Positions 1-6,880 of a DNA stretch of 9,109 nucleotides are shown here, piece by piece. Source of the DNA: Anaerococcus sp. (GTDB lineage Bacteria; Bacillota; Clostridia; Tissierellales; Peptoniphilaceae); the NCBI GenBank assembly GCA_030825745.1, contig JAPJPH010000029.1:1-9109 (forward strand), written 5' to 3'. The notes under the pieces are model-generated. The model saw only the letters and a program-made list of their open reading frames with translations, did not search any database and was not told the origin of the DNA. Made by a program: the position numbers and the translations under genes. The stretch's first letter is position 1. Each line of letters opens with the position of its first letter.

Positions 1-10
1 CATATAATCT

Positions 11-50
11 TAAAAACAAACCTTATCCATAAAAGATTGGCTTAAATAAG
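11..50 (-). terminator. Possible weak terminator overlapping the MATE stop
   Basis: In the transcript CUUAU-(5-base bulge)-CCA pairs with UGG-AUAAG around an 8-base loop, followed by GUUUGUUUUU. The stem is short, bulged and AT-rich, and begins inside the last codons of the gene. The T-rich tail makes termination plausible. The window ends 10 bases later, so the context cannot be judged. Confidence 0.3.
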
Positions 51-1364
51 AGACTTCTTTGTTTTCTTTTTATAAACTACAAGAGCATATATATCAGCTA
101 TTAACCAACCAATTACTATAGAAATCCATATTCCAAATTCACCAATAATAGATGATAAAATATAGGCGAGGCTAACCCTAAGTCCAAGAGAAATTATAGT
201 TAGAATAATAGATTGAAAGCTTTTTTTAAGCCCCCTATAAAAACCATACCATATGAATAAGATACCTATGCCCAAATAAAAACTCCCCTCTACTCTCAAA
301 TAGCTCACTCCAGCCTTTACTACATTTATGTCATTTACAAATAAACTCATAAATTTATTGGCATTTAAGAAAACTATTATAGATATGATTATAGAAAATA
401 TTGTACTAATAATAAGAGAAGTCTTTAACCCCTCCATTATTCTCTTATTATGTCCTGCTCCCTTATTTATAGCTACAAAATTAGAAAAAGCATTTCCAAA
501 ATCTTGGACTGGAATATAGGCAAGGGAATCTATTTTAACTGCTGCTATAAAACCTGCACTTATTATTATGCCAAAGCTATTTACAAGTGATTGGATCATC
601 AAAATTCCAAAGTTCATTATTGATTGTTGGATGGCTGTTAATAAGGAATTATCTATAATCTCTCTTAAAATATTTTTATTTATAACCATCTCATTTTTGC
701 TAGGCAATATATTTTTATTTTTTCTTAAGGTATAAATTAGCATACCAGTCGCTGATGAAAACTGAGCTATAACTGTAGCTAGGGCTGCTCCTTCTACATT
801 CATCTTTAAATATTTTATAAATATATAGTCTAAAATTATATTTAAGCATGTTGCAAGTATCAAGAAATATAATGCTAGTTTGCTATTACCTATACTTCTT
901 AAAAGGCAAGCTAGATAGTTATATATAAAGATAAAAAAAATACCAAAAAATATGTAATTAAGGTAGGCTTTTGTCATAAATACAGCCTGGCTAGGAATAT
1001 TTAACCAAATTATAAACTTATCTACCAAGGCAAAGGCTATGATATTTATAAAAATTGTTATAGTAAGTATAAATAAAAATCCGTTATATGAAGCTATTTT
1101 AAAGGATTTTATATCTTTAGACCCATAGTAATATCCAGTAACTATACTTGCTCCCATACAAAAGCCTATTATAATAGATGATAGTAAAACCATCAAGGCA
1201 AAGGAGGAGCCTACAGCTATTAAAGATACTTCTCCAAGCAGTCTTCCCACTATTAGCGTATCGACGATGTTATACATTTGTTGGAATATGTTACCTATTA
1301 TCATGGGTAGTGAAAATTTTATTAGAGAAGTAGCGATATCACCCTTTGTTAAATCAACATTCAT
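42..1364 (-). CDS. MATE-family multidrug/organic cation efflux transporter
   Basis: The product is an inner-membrane antiporter of the multidrug and toxic compound extrusion family, expected to expel drugs or metabolites in exchange for Na+ or H+. It has 440 residues, the usual size, with about twelve hydrophobic segments. The N-terminus is characteristic: MNVDLTKGDIATSLIKFSLPMIIGNIFQQMYNIVDTLIVGRLLG. The two-lobe internal repeat is visible, the second half opening near NSLLTAIQQSIMNFGILMIQSLVNSFG and including VQDFGNAFSNFVAINKGAG. The C-terminus is basic (YKKKTKKSLI). The ATG at 1364 is preceded by AAGGTG at 5 bases. Its own promoter and the terminator before it mark it as an independent gene, not functionally tied to the upstream translation cluster. 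The subfamily looks like the bacterial NorM/DinF-like group; substrate and coupling ion cannot be told from sequence. Confidence 0.93.
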   Translation of the reverse strand: MNVDLTKGDIATSLIKFSLPMIIGNIFQQMYNIVDTLIVGRLLGEVSLIAVGSSFALMVLLSSIIIGFCMGASIVTGYYYGSKDIKSFKIASYNGFLFILTITIFINIIAFALVDKFIIWLNIPSQAVFMTKAYLNYIFFGIFFIFIYNYLACLLRSIGNSKLALYFLILATCLNIILDYIFIKYLKMNVEGAALATVIAQFSSATGMLIYTLRKNKNILPSKNEMVINKNILREIIDNSLLTAIQQSIMNFGILMIQSLVNSFGIIISAGFIAAVKIDSLAYIPVQDFGNAFSNFVAINKGAGHNKRIMEGLKTSLIISTIFSIIISIIVFLNANKFMSLFVNDINVVKAGVSYLRVEGSFYLGIGILFIWYGFYRGLKKSFQSIILTIISLGLRVSLAYILSSIIGEFGIWISIVIGWLIADIYALVVYKKKTKKSLI

Positions 1365-1406
1365 AAAATCACCTTATTTAAAATCACTTTAATATTATTA
1401 ATTATT

Positions 1407-1415
1407 ATTATAACA
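1407..1415 (-). promoter_or_regulatory. Predicted extended -10 promoter for the MATE gene
   Basis: The minus strand reads TGTTATAAT, a perfect TATAAT with the TGn extension, between the pnp terminator and the MATE ATG. No good -35 is found; the best is TTAATG with a 15-base spacer. The predicted start near 1400 leaves a leader of about 36 bases. The surroundings are so AT-rich that chance matches are likely, hence moderate confidence. Confidence 0.5.
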
Positions 1416-1457
1416 TATTTTTATAATCATTAATCCGATCTAAAATTACCTATATTA

Positions 1458-1496
1458 ATAAAAAAACCGGTCCTAAGTATACCTTAGTAACCGGTT
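1458..1496 (-). terminator. Rho-independent terminator after pnp
   Basis: In the transcript, AACCGGU pairs with ACCGGUU (7 bp). A small internal loop follows, then CUAAG pairs with CUUAG (5 bp) around a 5-base loop. The stem runs into seven U residues, the first two of them in the stem. It begins 9 bases after the pnp stop and closes the rpsO-pnp unit, separating it from the MATE gene. Confidence 0.92.
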
Positions 1497-1505
1497 CATA
1501 TTTTA

Positions 1506-3677
1506 TTAGTTGTTATGATTTCTTGGATCCTCATCTGCTGGCCAAGCTTCTTGTTTTTTAGGTCTTTCTCTTTTTTCTGACCTATCTTCTTTTTCTGGTT
1601 TTTCTAAAAGTTCTTTTCTTGATAAGTTTATTCTACCTTGTCTATCAATTTCAGTAACTTTGACTTTTACTTCATCTCCTACATTAAGCACATCTTCAAC
1701 CTTACCTACCCTGTGATGATCTATTTGGCTTATATGAAGAAGTCCTTCTTTACCTATTGCTATTTCAACAAAGGCACCGAAATTCATTATTCTAACAACC
1801 TTGCCTGTATAGATATCTCCCGGTTTTGGATCTGTTACTATTGATCTGATCATTTCAATGGCTTTTTTACCACTAGCTCCATCATTTGATGCAACTGTTA
1901 TATGACCATCATCTTCAGTTTCAATTTTAACACCAGTCTGATCTATTATCTTATTTATTGTCTTTCCGCCTGATCCGATTACATCACGTACTTTTTCAGG
2001 ATCTATGTCTATAGTAAAAAGTCTTGGGGCAAAATCAGATATATCTTCCCTTGGTTTTTCTATTGCTTCAGTGATTACATCAAGGATTTGCATACGAGCA
2101 TTTTTAGCATTATTTAATGATTGCTCTAATACTTCTTTTGTAATTCCAGAAATTTTCATATCCATCTGTAGGGCTGTTATACCATCTTTTGTTCCAGCTA
2201 CTTTAAAGTCCATATCTCCTAAGTGGTCTTCTAGTCCTTGGATATCAGTTAAAATAGATATAGAATCATCTTCTTTTATTAATCCCATAGCAATACCTGC
2301 AACAGGTTTTTTAATTGGTACACCAGCATCCATCAATGAAAGTGTTGATCCACATATTGACGCTTGTGATGAAGACCCATTTGATGATAAGACTTCAGAA
2401 ACTATTCTTATTGTGTATGGGAAGTCTTTTTGATCAGGTAAGACTGGAACTAGTGCACGTTCTGCTAGGTGTCCATGGCCTACCTCACGACGTCCAGGAG
2501 CCCTAAGAGGTTTTATATCTCCAACTGAAAAAGGTGGGAAGTTATATTGGTGCATATACCTTTTTTCAACTTCTTCTTTATTTAATCCATCTATTATTTG
2601 AACATCAGCAGGTGATCCTAGGGTTAATACTGATAGAACTTGAGTTTGACCTCTTTGGAATAATCCTGATCCATGAACTCTTGGTAGAAGTCCTGCTTCT
2701 GCAGATAATTTTCTTATTTCTGTAAGTTCTCTTCCATCAGGCCTGATCTTATCTATTGATACCATCCTACGAACTTCCTTTTTCATGATATCATCTATTT
2801 TTCTATGGATTTCATCAGCTGATTCAGGATTTTCTTCTAGATATTTTTCTTTGGCAGCTTCTTCGATTTTAAAGATATTATCTTCTCTTTCAGTTTTGTC
2901 AGAAGTCCTTATTGCTTTTTTAATTTCTTCTTCAAAGTCAGCTGCTATATCTTTTTCTAGTTGAGTTTCTATATGTTCTTCAACTACTGTCTTTTCTTTA
3001 CCTATTTCATCTATAATATTTTGTATAAAATCACAAATATCAGCAATCTCCTCTTGGGCATAGAGCATTGCCTCTAACATTTGACTTTCATCAAGCTCGT
3101 TAGCACCAGCTTCTACCATGTTTATAGCATCTTTTTTACCAGCCACAGTTAGGTCTAAGTCAGATTTTTCTCTTTGTTCTTTATTAGGATTGATAATTAG
3201 TTTTCCATCGACCATTCCTACCATAGCAGCTGCTACTGGTCCATCAAATGGTATATCTGAAATTCCAAGGGCAATTGATGCACCTATAGTTGTAAGGGGA
3301 TCTGGCAAATAGTCTTCTTCCATAGATAATACAGTGGCAACTATTTGAACATCATTATAATAATTTTCTGGAAATAGTGGCCTTAGAGGTCTATCCATCT
3401 GTCTGGCAATTAGAGTTGCCTCATCACTTGCCTTACCTTCTCTTTTTAGGAATCCTCCAGGGATTTTGCCTACAGCGTATAGCTTTTCTTGGAAGTCACA
3501 TAAAAGTGGGAAAAAATCAATCCCCTCTCTTGGTTTTTCACTAGCTACAGCTGTAACAAGTAGTGATGTATCTCCAGATCTTATGAAACATTCACCATTT
3601 GCCTGTTCTGCAAACTTTCCTATAGTTATTTCTATGTCCTTACCTCTTTTTGAAGTATACTTATAATTTTTTACCAT
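1506..3677 (-). CDS. pnp: Polyribonucleotide nucleotidyltransferase (PNPase)
   Basis: PNPase is a trimeric 3'-5' exoribonuclease that uses phosphate to release nucleoside diphosphates and can also add tails; it acts in mRNA decay. From the ATG at 3677 the product is 723 residues with the full domain set. The first RNase PH domain (about 12-210) includes GKIPGGFLKREGKASDEATL. An all-helical linker covers about 225-310. The second RNase PH domain begins at RPDGR (312-316) and holds the phosphate-site SNGSSS (432-437) and the catalytic Asp pair D484 and D490 in DHLGDMD. The KH domain has its GxxG loop GSGG at 568-571. The S1 domain (about 620-691) contains GKVVRIMNFGAFVEI. A charged tail rich in Lys, Glu and Arg ends the protein. 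Reading from TTG 3725 would add 16 unrelated residues. Transcription is probably shared with rpsO and ends at the strong terminator after the stop. Confidence 0.97.
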   Translation of the reverse strand: MVKNYKYTSKRGKDIEITIGKFAEQANGECFIRSGDTSLLVTAVASEKPREGIDFFPLLCDFQEKLYAVGKIPGGFLKREGKASDEATLIARQMDRPLRPLFPENYYNDVQIVATVLSMEEDYLPDPLTTIGASIALGISDIPFDGPVAAAMVGMVDGKLIINPNKEQREKSDLDLTVAGKKDAINMVEAGANELDESQMLEAMLYAQEEIADICDFIQNIIDEIGKEKTVVEEHIETQLEKDIAADFEEEIKKAIRTSDKTEREDNIFKIEEAAKEKYLEENPESADEIHRKIDDIMKKEVRRMVSIDKIRPDGRELTEIRKLSAEAGLLPRVHGSGLFQRGQTQVLSVLTLGSPADVQIIDGLNKEEVEKRYMHQYNFPPFSVGDIKPLRAPGRREVGHGHLAERALVPVLPDQKDFPYTIRIVSEVLSSNGSSSQASICGSTLSLMDAGVPIKKPVAGIAMGLIKEDDSISILTDIQGLEDHLGDMDFKVAGTKDGITALQMDMKISGITKEVLEQSLNNAKNARMQILDVITEAIEKPREDISDFAPRLFTIDIDPEKVRDVIGSGGKTINKIIDQTGVKIETEDDGHITVASNDGASGKKAIEMIRSIVTDPKPGDIYTGKVVRIMNFGAFVEIAIGKEGLLHISQIDHHRVGKVEDVLNVGDEVKVKVTEIDRQGRINLSRKELLEKPEKEDRSEKRERPKKQEAWPADEDPRNHNN

Positions 3678-3683
3678 TTTTAT

Positions 3684-3689
3684 TCCTTT
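3684..3689 (-). promoter_or_regulatory. pnp Shine-Dalgarno site, fixes the start
   Basis: AAAGGA lies 6 bases before the ATG at 3677. An upstream in-frame TTG at 3725 would place the intergenic hairpin inside the coding region and has no comparable site, so it is rejected. Confidence 0.8.
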
Positions 3690-3704
3690 ACATATACAAA
3701 ATAA

Positions 3705-3723
3705 GGCGGGTAAAAACCCCGCC
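3705..3723 (-). terminator. GC hairpin between rpsO and pnp (attenuator or processing site)
   Basis: The arms GGCGGG and CCCGCC form a 6-bp all-GC stem with a 7-base A/T-rich loop, striking in such AT-rich DNA. In the transcript it is followed by UUAUUUUGUAUAUG, only moderately U-rich, so it is at most a leaky terminator. It sits 6 bases after the rpsO stop and about 15 bases before the pnp ribosome-binding site. It might reduce read-through into pnp, protect the rpsO 3' end, or mark a processing point. The stem is short for an RNase III site. Confidence 0.55.
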
Positions 3724-3728
3724 AATAA

Positions 3729-3995
3729 TTAACCTCTTATACCTAGTCTTTCAATGATTGATCTATATCTATCTAGATCATTGTTTTTTAAGTAATTAAG
3801 CATTCCTTTTCTACGTCTGATCATCTTGTATAGTCCTCTTCTTGAAGAGTGATCTTTTTTGTTAGCCTTTAAATGTTCAGTTAGATCTGCTATTCTTTTG
3901 CTTAGGATTGCAATTTGTACTTCAGGTGAACCTGTATCATTTGCATCCTTTTGATATTCTTTGATTATTTCTTGTTTTTGTTGTGTTGTTAACAT
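3729..3995 (-). CDS. rpsO: 30S ribosomal protein S15
   Basis: S15 is a primary 16S rRNA-binding protein that nucleates the 30S platform and contributes to a bridge with the 50S subunit. Starting at the ATG at 3995 the product is 88 residues, the normal family length, beginning [15 protein letters not shown]. Conserved blocks are [34 protein letters not shown] and the Arg-rich [20 protein letters not shown], ending ERLGIRG. Extending the frame to the TTG at 4007 would add only MEEN, encoded by the Shine-Dalgarno region, and is rejected. The gene has its own upstream promoter and a leader that may let S15 control its own synthesis. It lies 51 bases before pnp, an arrangement widely conserved in bacteria. 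Confidence 0.97.
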   Translation of the reverse strand: MLTTQQKQEIIKEYQKDANDTGSPEVQIAILSKRIADLTEHLKANKKDHSSRRGLYKMIRRRKGMLNYLKNNDLDRYRSIIERLGIRG

Positions 3996-4000
3996 ATTTT

Positions 4001-4005
4001 CCTCC
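4001..4005 (-). promoter_or_regulatory. rpsO Shine-Dalgarno site, fixes the start
   Basis: GGAGG lies 5 bases before the ATG at 3995. A TTG at 4007 in the same frame overlaps this site and cannot use it. This decides for the ATG and an 88-residue S15. Confidence 0.85.
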
Positions 4006-4061
4006 AATTATTTTATTTGCCATCTACCAAGTAAAAGTCGAGGTTTCAATCACTTAGTAAA
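4001..4061 (-). promoter_or_regulatory. Structured rpsO leader, candidate S15 autoregulatory element
   Basis: In the leader RNA, arm UUUACUAAG (4061-4053) pairs with CUUGGUAGA (4031-4023) over 9 continuous base pairs including G-U pairs. The loop contains CCUC (4043-4040), complementary to GAGG of the Shine-Dalgarno sequence (4004-4001), so a pseudoknot-like fold hiding the ribosome site is possible. S15 is known to repress its own translation through leader RNA structures that differ between bacterial groups. The pairing is seen in the sequence; the regulation is inferred, and a 4-bp loop contact could be chance. Confidence 0.45.
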
Positions 4062-4074
4062 GGTACCATTTTAA

Positions 4075-4102
4075 ATTATACTTGCTTATTTATCTTTGTA
4101 AA
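4075..4102 (-). promoter_or_regulatory. Predicted sigma-A promoter for rpsO-pnp
   Basis: Reading the minus strand, a -35 box TTTACA (4102-4097; 5 of 6 match to TTGACA), a 16-base spacer and a perfect -10 box TATAAT (4080-4075) are present just after ribF. The predicted transcription start is near 4067, giving an approximately 70-base leader before rpsO. This is the best promoter match I found in the window. It suggests rpsO-pnp are transcribed independently as well as by read-through from the upstream cluster. Confidence 0.75.
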
Positions 4103-4117
4103 GAATATCTTACAAAG
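4094..4117 (-). repeat. Inverted repeat across the ribF stop codon
   Basis: Two perfect 8-base arms, CTTTGTAA and TTACAAAG, flank an 8-base loop. The ribF TAA is in the upstream arm. The downstream arm supplies the -35 hexamer of the rpsO promoter. The stem is AT-rich and no T-run follows on either strand, so it is not a convincing terminator. It could be a transcript-end stabiliser, a protein-binding site over the promoter, or chance. Confidence 0.45.
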
Positions 4118-5045
4118 AATTTATATATTCATAAGCTTTTTCTTTATCTAGGTTCATTTGATATATAAGTTCTTCTACAGAATCAAATTTTATATCATAT
4201 CTAAAAAATTCTAAAAATTCTATTGAAAAATCACAACCATATATATCTTCATTAAAATCAAGAATGTGAGTTTCTATCTTTGTTTTATGATAATCAAATG
4301 TTGGATTTTTTCCAATATTTGTTAAGGCATAGTGTTTTTTATCATTTACTATGGCTCTAGTTAGATATACTCCATCTACTGGTAGGACGTAGTTAAAGTT
4401 CATTTCTAGATTGGCAGTAGGAAAATTCATCTTCCTGCCTCTTTTAGCTCCATGGACTACCTTCCCATTTATTTTATAAGCCCTACCTAGATATTTGTTT
4501 GCCTTACTTATTTCTCCATCTTTGACAAAACTTCTAATATGATTTGATGAAATTTTTTCATGCTCATTTTCATATTCAAATTCTACAATTTCAGTTTTAT
4601 AAGAAAAGTCTTCTTCAAACTCCTTTAGGGTATCTTTGCTCCCTCTTGCCTTTTTTCCAAATCTATAATCATCACCAATTATTACATATTTAGAATTTAG
4701 CTTTTTGCTTATTATCTTGTCTATAAACTCCCTAGGTGATAGGTTCATAAATTTCTCATCAAAATCTATCAGGCAAAAACATTTTATTCCAAGCTGGGAT
4801 AAAATTTCTATCTTGTCTTCTAAGCTTGTTAGGTAAGAATTTTCATGGTTTAATGTTTTTTTTGTATTTTCTTTAAATAGTAATACTGAGGGCTCTAGGT
4901 TATACTTTTTACTTATGCTAATATTTTTTGCCATCAACTTTTGATGGCCCAAATGAATCCCATCGAAGTTACCCAAAGATACTGCTTTGGGTTCTAAATC
5001 TGGTAGGTCCATATTTAAATCATATATTTTTATCATCTCTTTCAT
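4110..5045 (-). CDS. ribF: Bifunctional riboflavin kinase / FAD synthetase
   Basis: RibF phosphorylates riboflavin to FMN and adenylylates FMN to FAD. The 311-residue protein has the usual two-domain layout. The N-terminal nucleotidyltransferase domain carries SLGNFDGIHLGH (HxGH at 31-34), IGDDYRFGKKARGS at 123-136 and an ISSxxIR-like motif, ISSNHIR, at 165-171. The C-terminal flavokinase domain carries GKVVHGAKRGRKMNFPTAN at 194-212, VDGVY at 223-227, NIGKNPTF at 243-250 and the conserved acidic E258 in ETHILDF. Two in-frame ATGs exist, at 5045 and 5036. The first is chosen because GGAG sits 10 bases upstream of it, while the second has only AAAGAG immediately adjacent. The start lies inside truB. 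The stop codon is part of an inverted repeat (4094-4117). No FMN riboswitch is seen; the gene is driven as part of the infB cluster. Confidence 0.96.
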   Translation of the reverse strand: MKEMIKIYDLNMDLPDLEPKAVSLGNFDGIHLGHQKLMAKNISISKKYNLEPSVLLFKENTKKTLNHENSYLTSLEDKIEILSQLGIKCFCLIDFDEKFMNLSPREFIDKIISKKLNSKYVIIGDDYRFGKKARGSKDTLKEFEEDFSYKTEIVEFEYENEHEKISSNHIRSFVKDGEISKANKYLGRAYKINGKVVHGAKRGRKMNFPTANLEMNFNYVLPVDGVYLTRAIVNDKKHYALTNIGKNPTFDYHKTKIETHILDFNEDIYGCDFSIEFLEFFRYDIKFDSVEELIYQMNLDKEKAYEYINSL

Positions 5046-5916
5046 AAAATACTTTCTCCATTTTTAGAAAATACTTATTATTCTCTTCATAATTTCTTCC
5101 AAGACCTATAAATTTATCTTCTATATATACTCTAATAGTTTCATCTAATAAATAGTCAACTTCCATAACCATTCCATTTATTGCTTTTTTAAGCAGGTTT
5201 TTATCAAGGTCAACTCTTTTAAAATTATCAAAGGCGATATCTAAAGGATACATTTTATCTATTAAATACTCTTTATCTAATTTCATTAAATCTTCACTTT
5301 TAATAGCATCTTTTATGTCAAATAGCCCTACTTTTTTTCTAGTTAAACTATCTACATAAGCAAAACTTCCTAGCCTTTGACCTATATCATCTACTAGAGT
5401 TCTAATATAGGTTCCCTTTGAGCATTTTACTTCTAGAGAGACCTTAGGAAAATCAAAAGATAAAAGCTTTATATCATAAACTTTTACCTTTCTTTTCTTT
5501 CTTTCTATTTCTATGCCCTCTCTAGCTAAATCATAGAGCTTTTTACCATCAACCTTAAGGGCTGAATACATGGGCGGAATTTGTTCAATTTCACCTATAA
5601 AATCAGGTATAACTTTTTTTAAGTCAGATTCGTCTATAATTTTATCAGAAGTATCAATAACTTTACCACTAAAATCTAGGGTATCATATCTTTTGCCAAA
5701 AATCATTTCGGTATAATATGTTTTATCCTTACCCATCATATAATCGCTGGTCCTTGTAGCCTTACCACAAACTATTGGTAAAACTCCACTTGCTTCAAGA
5801 TCAAGGGTTCCTGTATGTCCAACTTTTCTCATTTCCAAGGCTTTTCTTACCATTGTGACGCATTTACTAGAAGATATTCCTTTTTCTTTGTTAATATTTA
5901 ATATTCCATTATACAT
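5020..5916 (-). CDS. truB: tRNA pseudouridine(55) synthase
   Basis: TruB converts U55 in the T-loop of elongator tRNAs to pseudouridine. The 298-residue product opens with the family signature NGILNINKEKGISSS, followed by VGHTGTLDLEASGVLPI, in which D39 is the expected catalytic aspartate. The common TLDP is TLDL here. Further family features are YYTEMIFGKRYDTLDFSG near 68-84, IPPMYSALKVDGKKLYDLAR near 113-132 and the GTYIRTL motif at 168-174. A short C-terminal region follows. The start is forced: the triplet directly before the ATG is an in-frame TAG. The nearest purine-rich site (AAAGGA) is 17 bases upstream, unusually far, so translation probably depends on coupling to nrnA, whose TAA falls 8 bases into truB. 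The 3' end overlaps ribF by 26 bases. Confidence 0.96.
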   Translation of the reverse strand: MYNGILNINKEKGISSSKCVTMVRKALEMRKVGHTGTLDLEASGVLPIVCGKATRTSDYMMGKDKTYYTEMIFGKRYDTLDFSGKVIDTSDKIIDESDLKKVIPDFIGEIEQIPPMYSALKVDGKKLYDLAREGIEIERKKRKVKVYDIKLLSFDFPKVSLEVKCSKGTYIRTLVDDIGQRLGSFAYVDSLTRKKVGLFDIKDAIKSEDLMKLDKEYLIDKMYPLDIAFDNFKRVDLDKNLLKKAINGMVMEVDYLLDETIRVYIEDKFIGLGRNYEENNKYFLKMEKVFYERDDKNI

Positions 5917-6880
5917 CTAATTGTTTTAGTAGGTCCTTTGATTTATTAATTGCTTGCTCAAGGTCTAGGTCATAAATTGAAAATCCACTGGCCCTGATAT
6001 GGCCACCACCGCCACACTTTCTTGCAAGCTCAGATACATCTACATCTTTACTTCTTAGGGATATCTTGCTTTCTTTATTATCATATTCTTTTACTATCAT
6101 AGAAACTTCAACTTCATTTAAGTCTCTTAGCATATTTACAATAGTTTCCGCATCACCCATTTGTACACCGAATTTTTCTACGTCTTCTTTTCTTATAACA
6201 GCGAAGGCTTTTTTATCAAAAAATTCAGCTTTTGATATGATTTCTGTCTGGAATTTCATAACCTTTATAGGTTTTGATTGGTATAGGTTTTTGTGGATAT
6301 ACTCTGTATCTGCTCCTAGATTTATCAAATTTCCAGCTGCTTCAAATGTAATTTTTGAAACATTTGAATATAAAAACCTACCTGTATCTGTTAGAATTCC
6401 TGTGTATAATAAACTAGCTATATCTTTATCCATAGGAAGTTTTAAGTTATCTATCAACTCATAAATTATCTCGCATGTTGCAGGGGCATCATCATATATC
6501 ATATTTAGGTCAGTTGAAATTTTTCCTCCAACATGGTGGTCTATTACCAAAGTATTTGTTGATTTATCAGCAACTTTGGTCAATTCACCAATCCTATTAT
6601 ATTCAGATGCATCTAGGATCATGAATAAATCATATGAGTCTCTACTAGGTTTTTTATATTTGTCTATCTCCGGCATAAAGAGTAAATAGTCATCGATTGT
6701 ATCAAGTCCTAAGACTTCAACATCTTTTCCATATAGCTCTAAGCTTTTTCTAAGGGCAAGGGTCGATCCTAGATTATCTCCATCTGGATTTATATGGCTT
6801 GCTATTGCAATTGTATCTGCCTGATCAACCATTTTCATAAATTCTTCTAGGTGATTATTACTGATTCTTCCTATTTTCAT
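5909..6880 (-). CDS. nrnA: DHH/DHHA1 phosphoesterase, NrnA-like (oligoribonuclease / pAp phosphatase)
   Basis: The family degrades 2-5 nt RNAs left by processive RNases; some members also dephosphorylate 3'-phosphoadenosine 5'-phosphate or hydrolyse cyclic dinucleotides or pApA. The 323-residue protein carries all the DHH metal-binding motifs: H29 with NPDGD at 31-35, D90 in FMILDAS, the signature DHH at 114-116 and D165 in GILTDTGRF. The C-terminal DHHA1 domain ends in the substrate-binding Gly-rich loop GGGGH at 290-294. No CBS or transmembrane segment is present, which argues against a PpaC or GdpP type protein. The start ATG lies inside the rbfA tail with AAAGGA 11 bases upstream. The position between rbfA and truB is the usual Firmicutes location of this gene. 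The exact substrate (nanoRNA, pAp or pApA) cannot be read from sequence alone. Confidence 0.9.
   Translation of the reverse strand: MKIGRISNNHLEEFMKMVDQADTIAIASHINPDGDNLGSTLALRKSLELYGKDVEVLGLDTIDDYLLFMPEIDKYKKPSRDSYDLFMILDASEYNRIGELTKVADKSTNTLVIDHHVGGKISTDLNMIYDDAPATCEIIYELIDNLKLPMDKDIASLLYTGILTDTGRFLYSNVSKITFEAAGNLINLGADTEYIHKNLYQSKPIKVMKFQTEIISKAEFFDKKAFAVIRKEDVEKFGVQMGDAETIVNMLRDLNEVEVSMIVKEYDNKESKISLRSKDVDVSELARKCGGGGHIRASGFSIYDLDLEQAINKSKDLLKQLDV

Noticed and set aside
1365..1505. Riboswitch or T-box in the pnp-MATE gap
   Set aside because: The hairpin and T-run directly follow the pnp stop and are upstream of the predicted MATE promoter; no conserved riboswitch or T-box core is visible in the short AT-rich remainder.
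2005..2433. 142-codon plus-strand frame inside pnp
   Set aside because: It is antisense to a highly conserved coding region, resembles no protein I know and is best explained as a shadow of the real gene.
3678..3725. Longer pnp start at TTG 3725 (16 extra residues)
   Set aside because: The added residues do not resemble any PNPase N-terminus, are encoded by the intergenic hairpin, and the ATG at 3677 has AAAGGA at proper spacing.
3996..4007. Longer rpsO start at TTG 4007
   Set aside because: The TTG overlaps the GGAGG site that serves the ATG at 3995, and S15 proteins normally begin at MLTT.
6066..6464. 132-codon plus-strand frame inside nrnA
   Set aside because: It is antisense to a conserved DHH gene, has a Ser/Ile/Phe-rich composition typical of a shadow frame, and has no supporting context.
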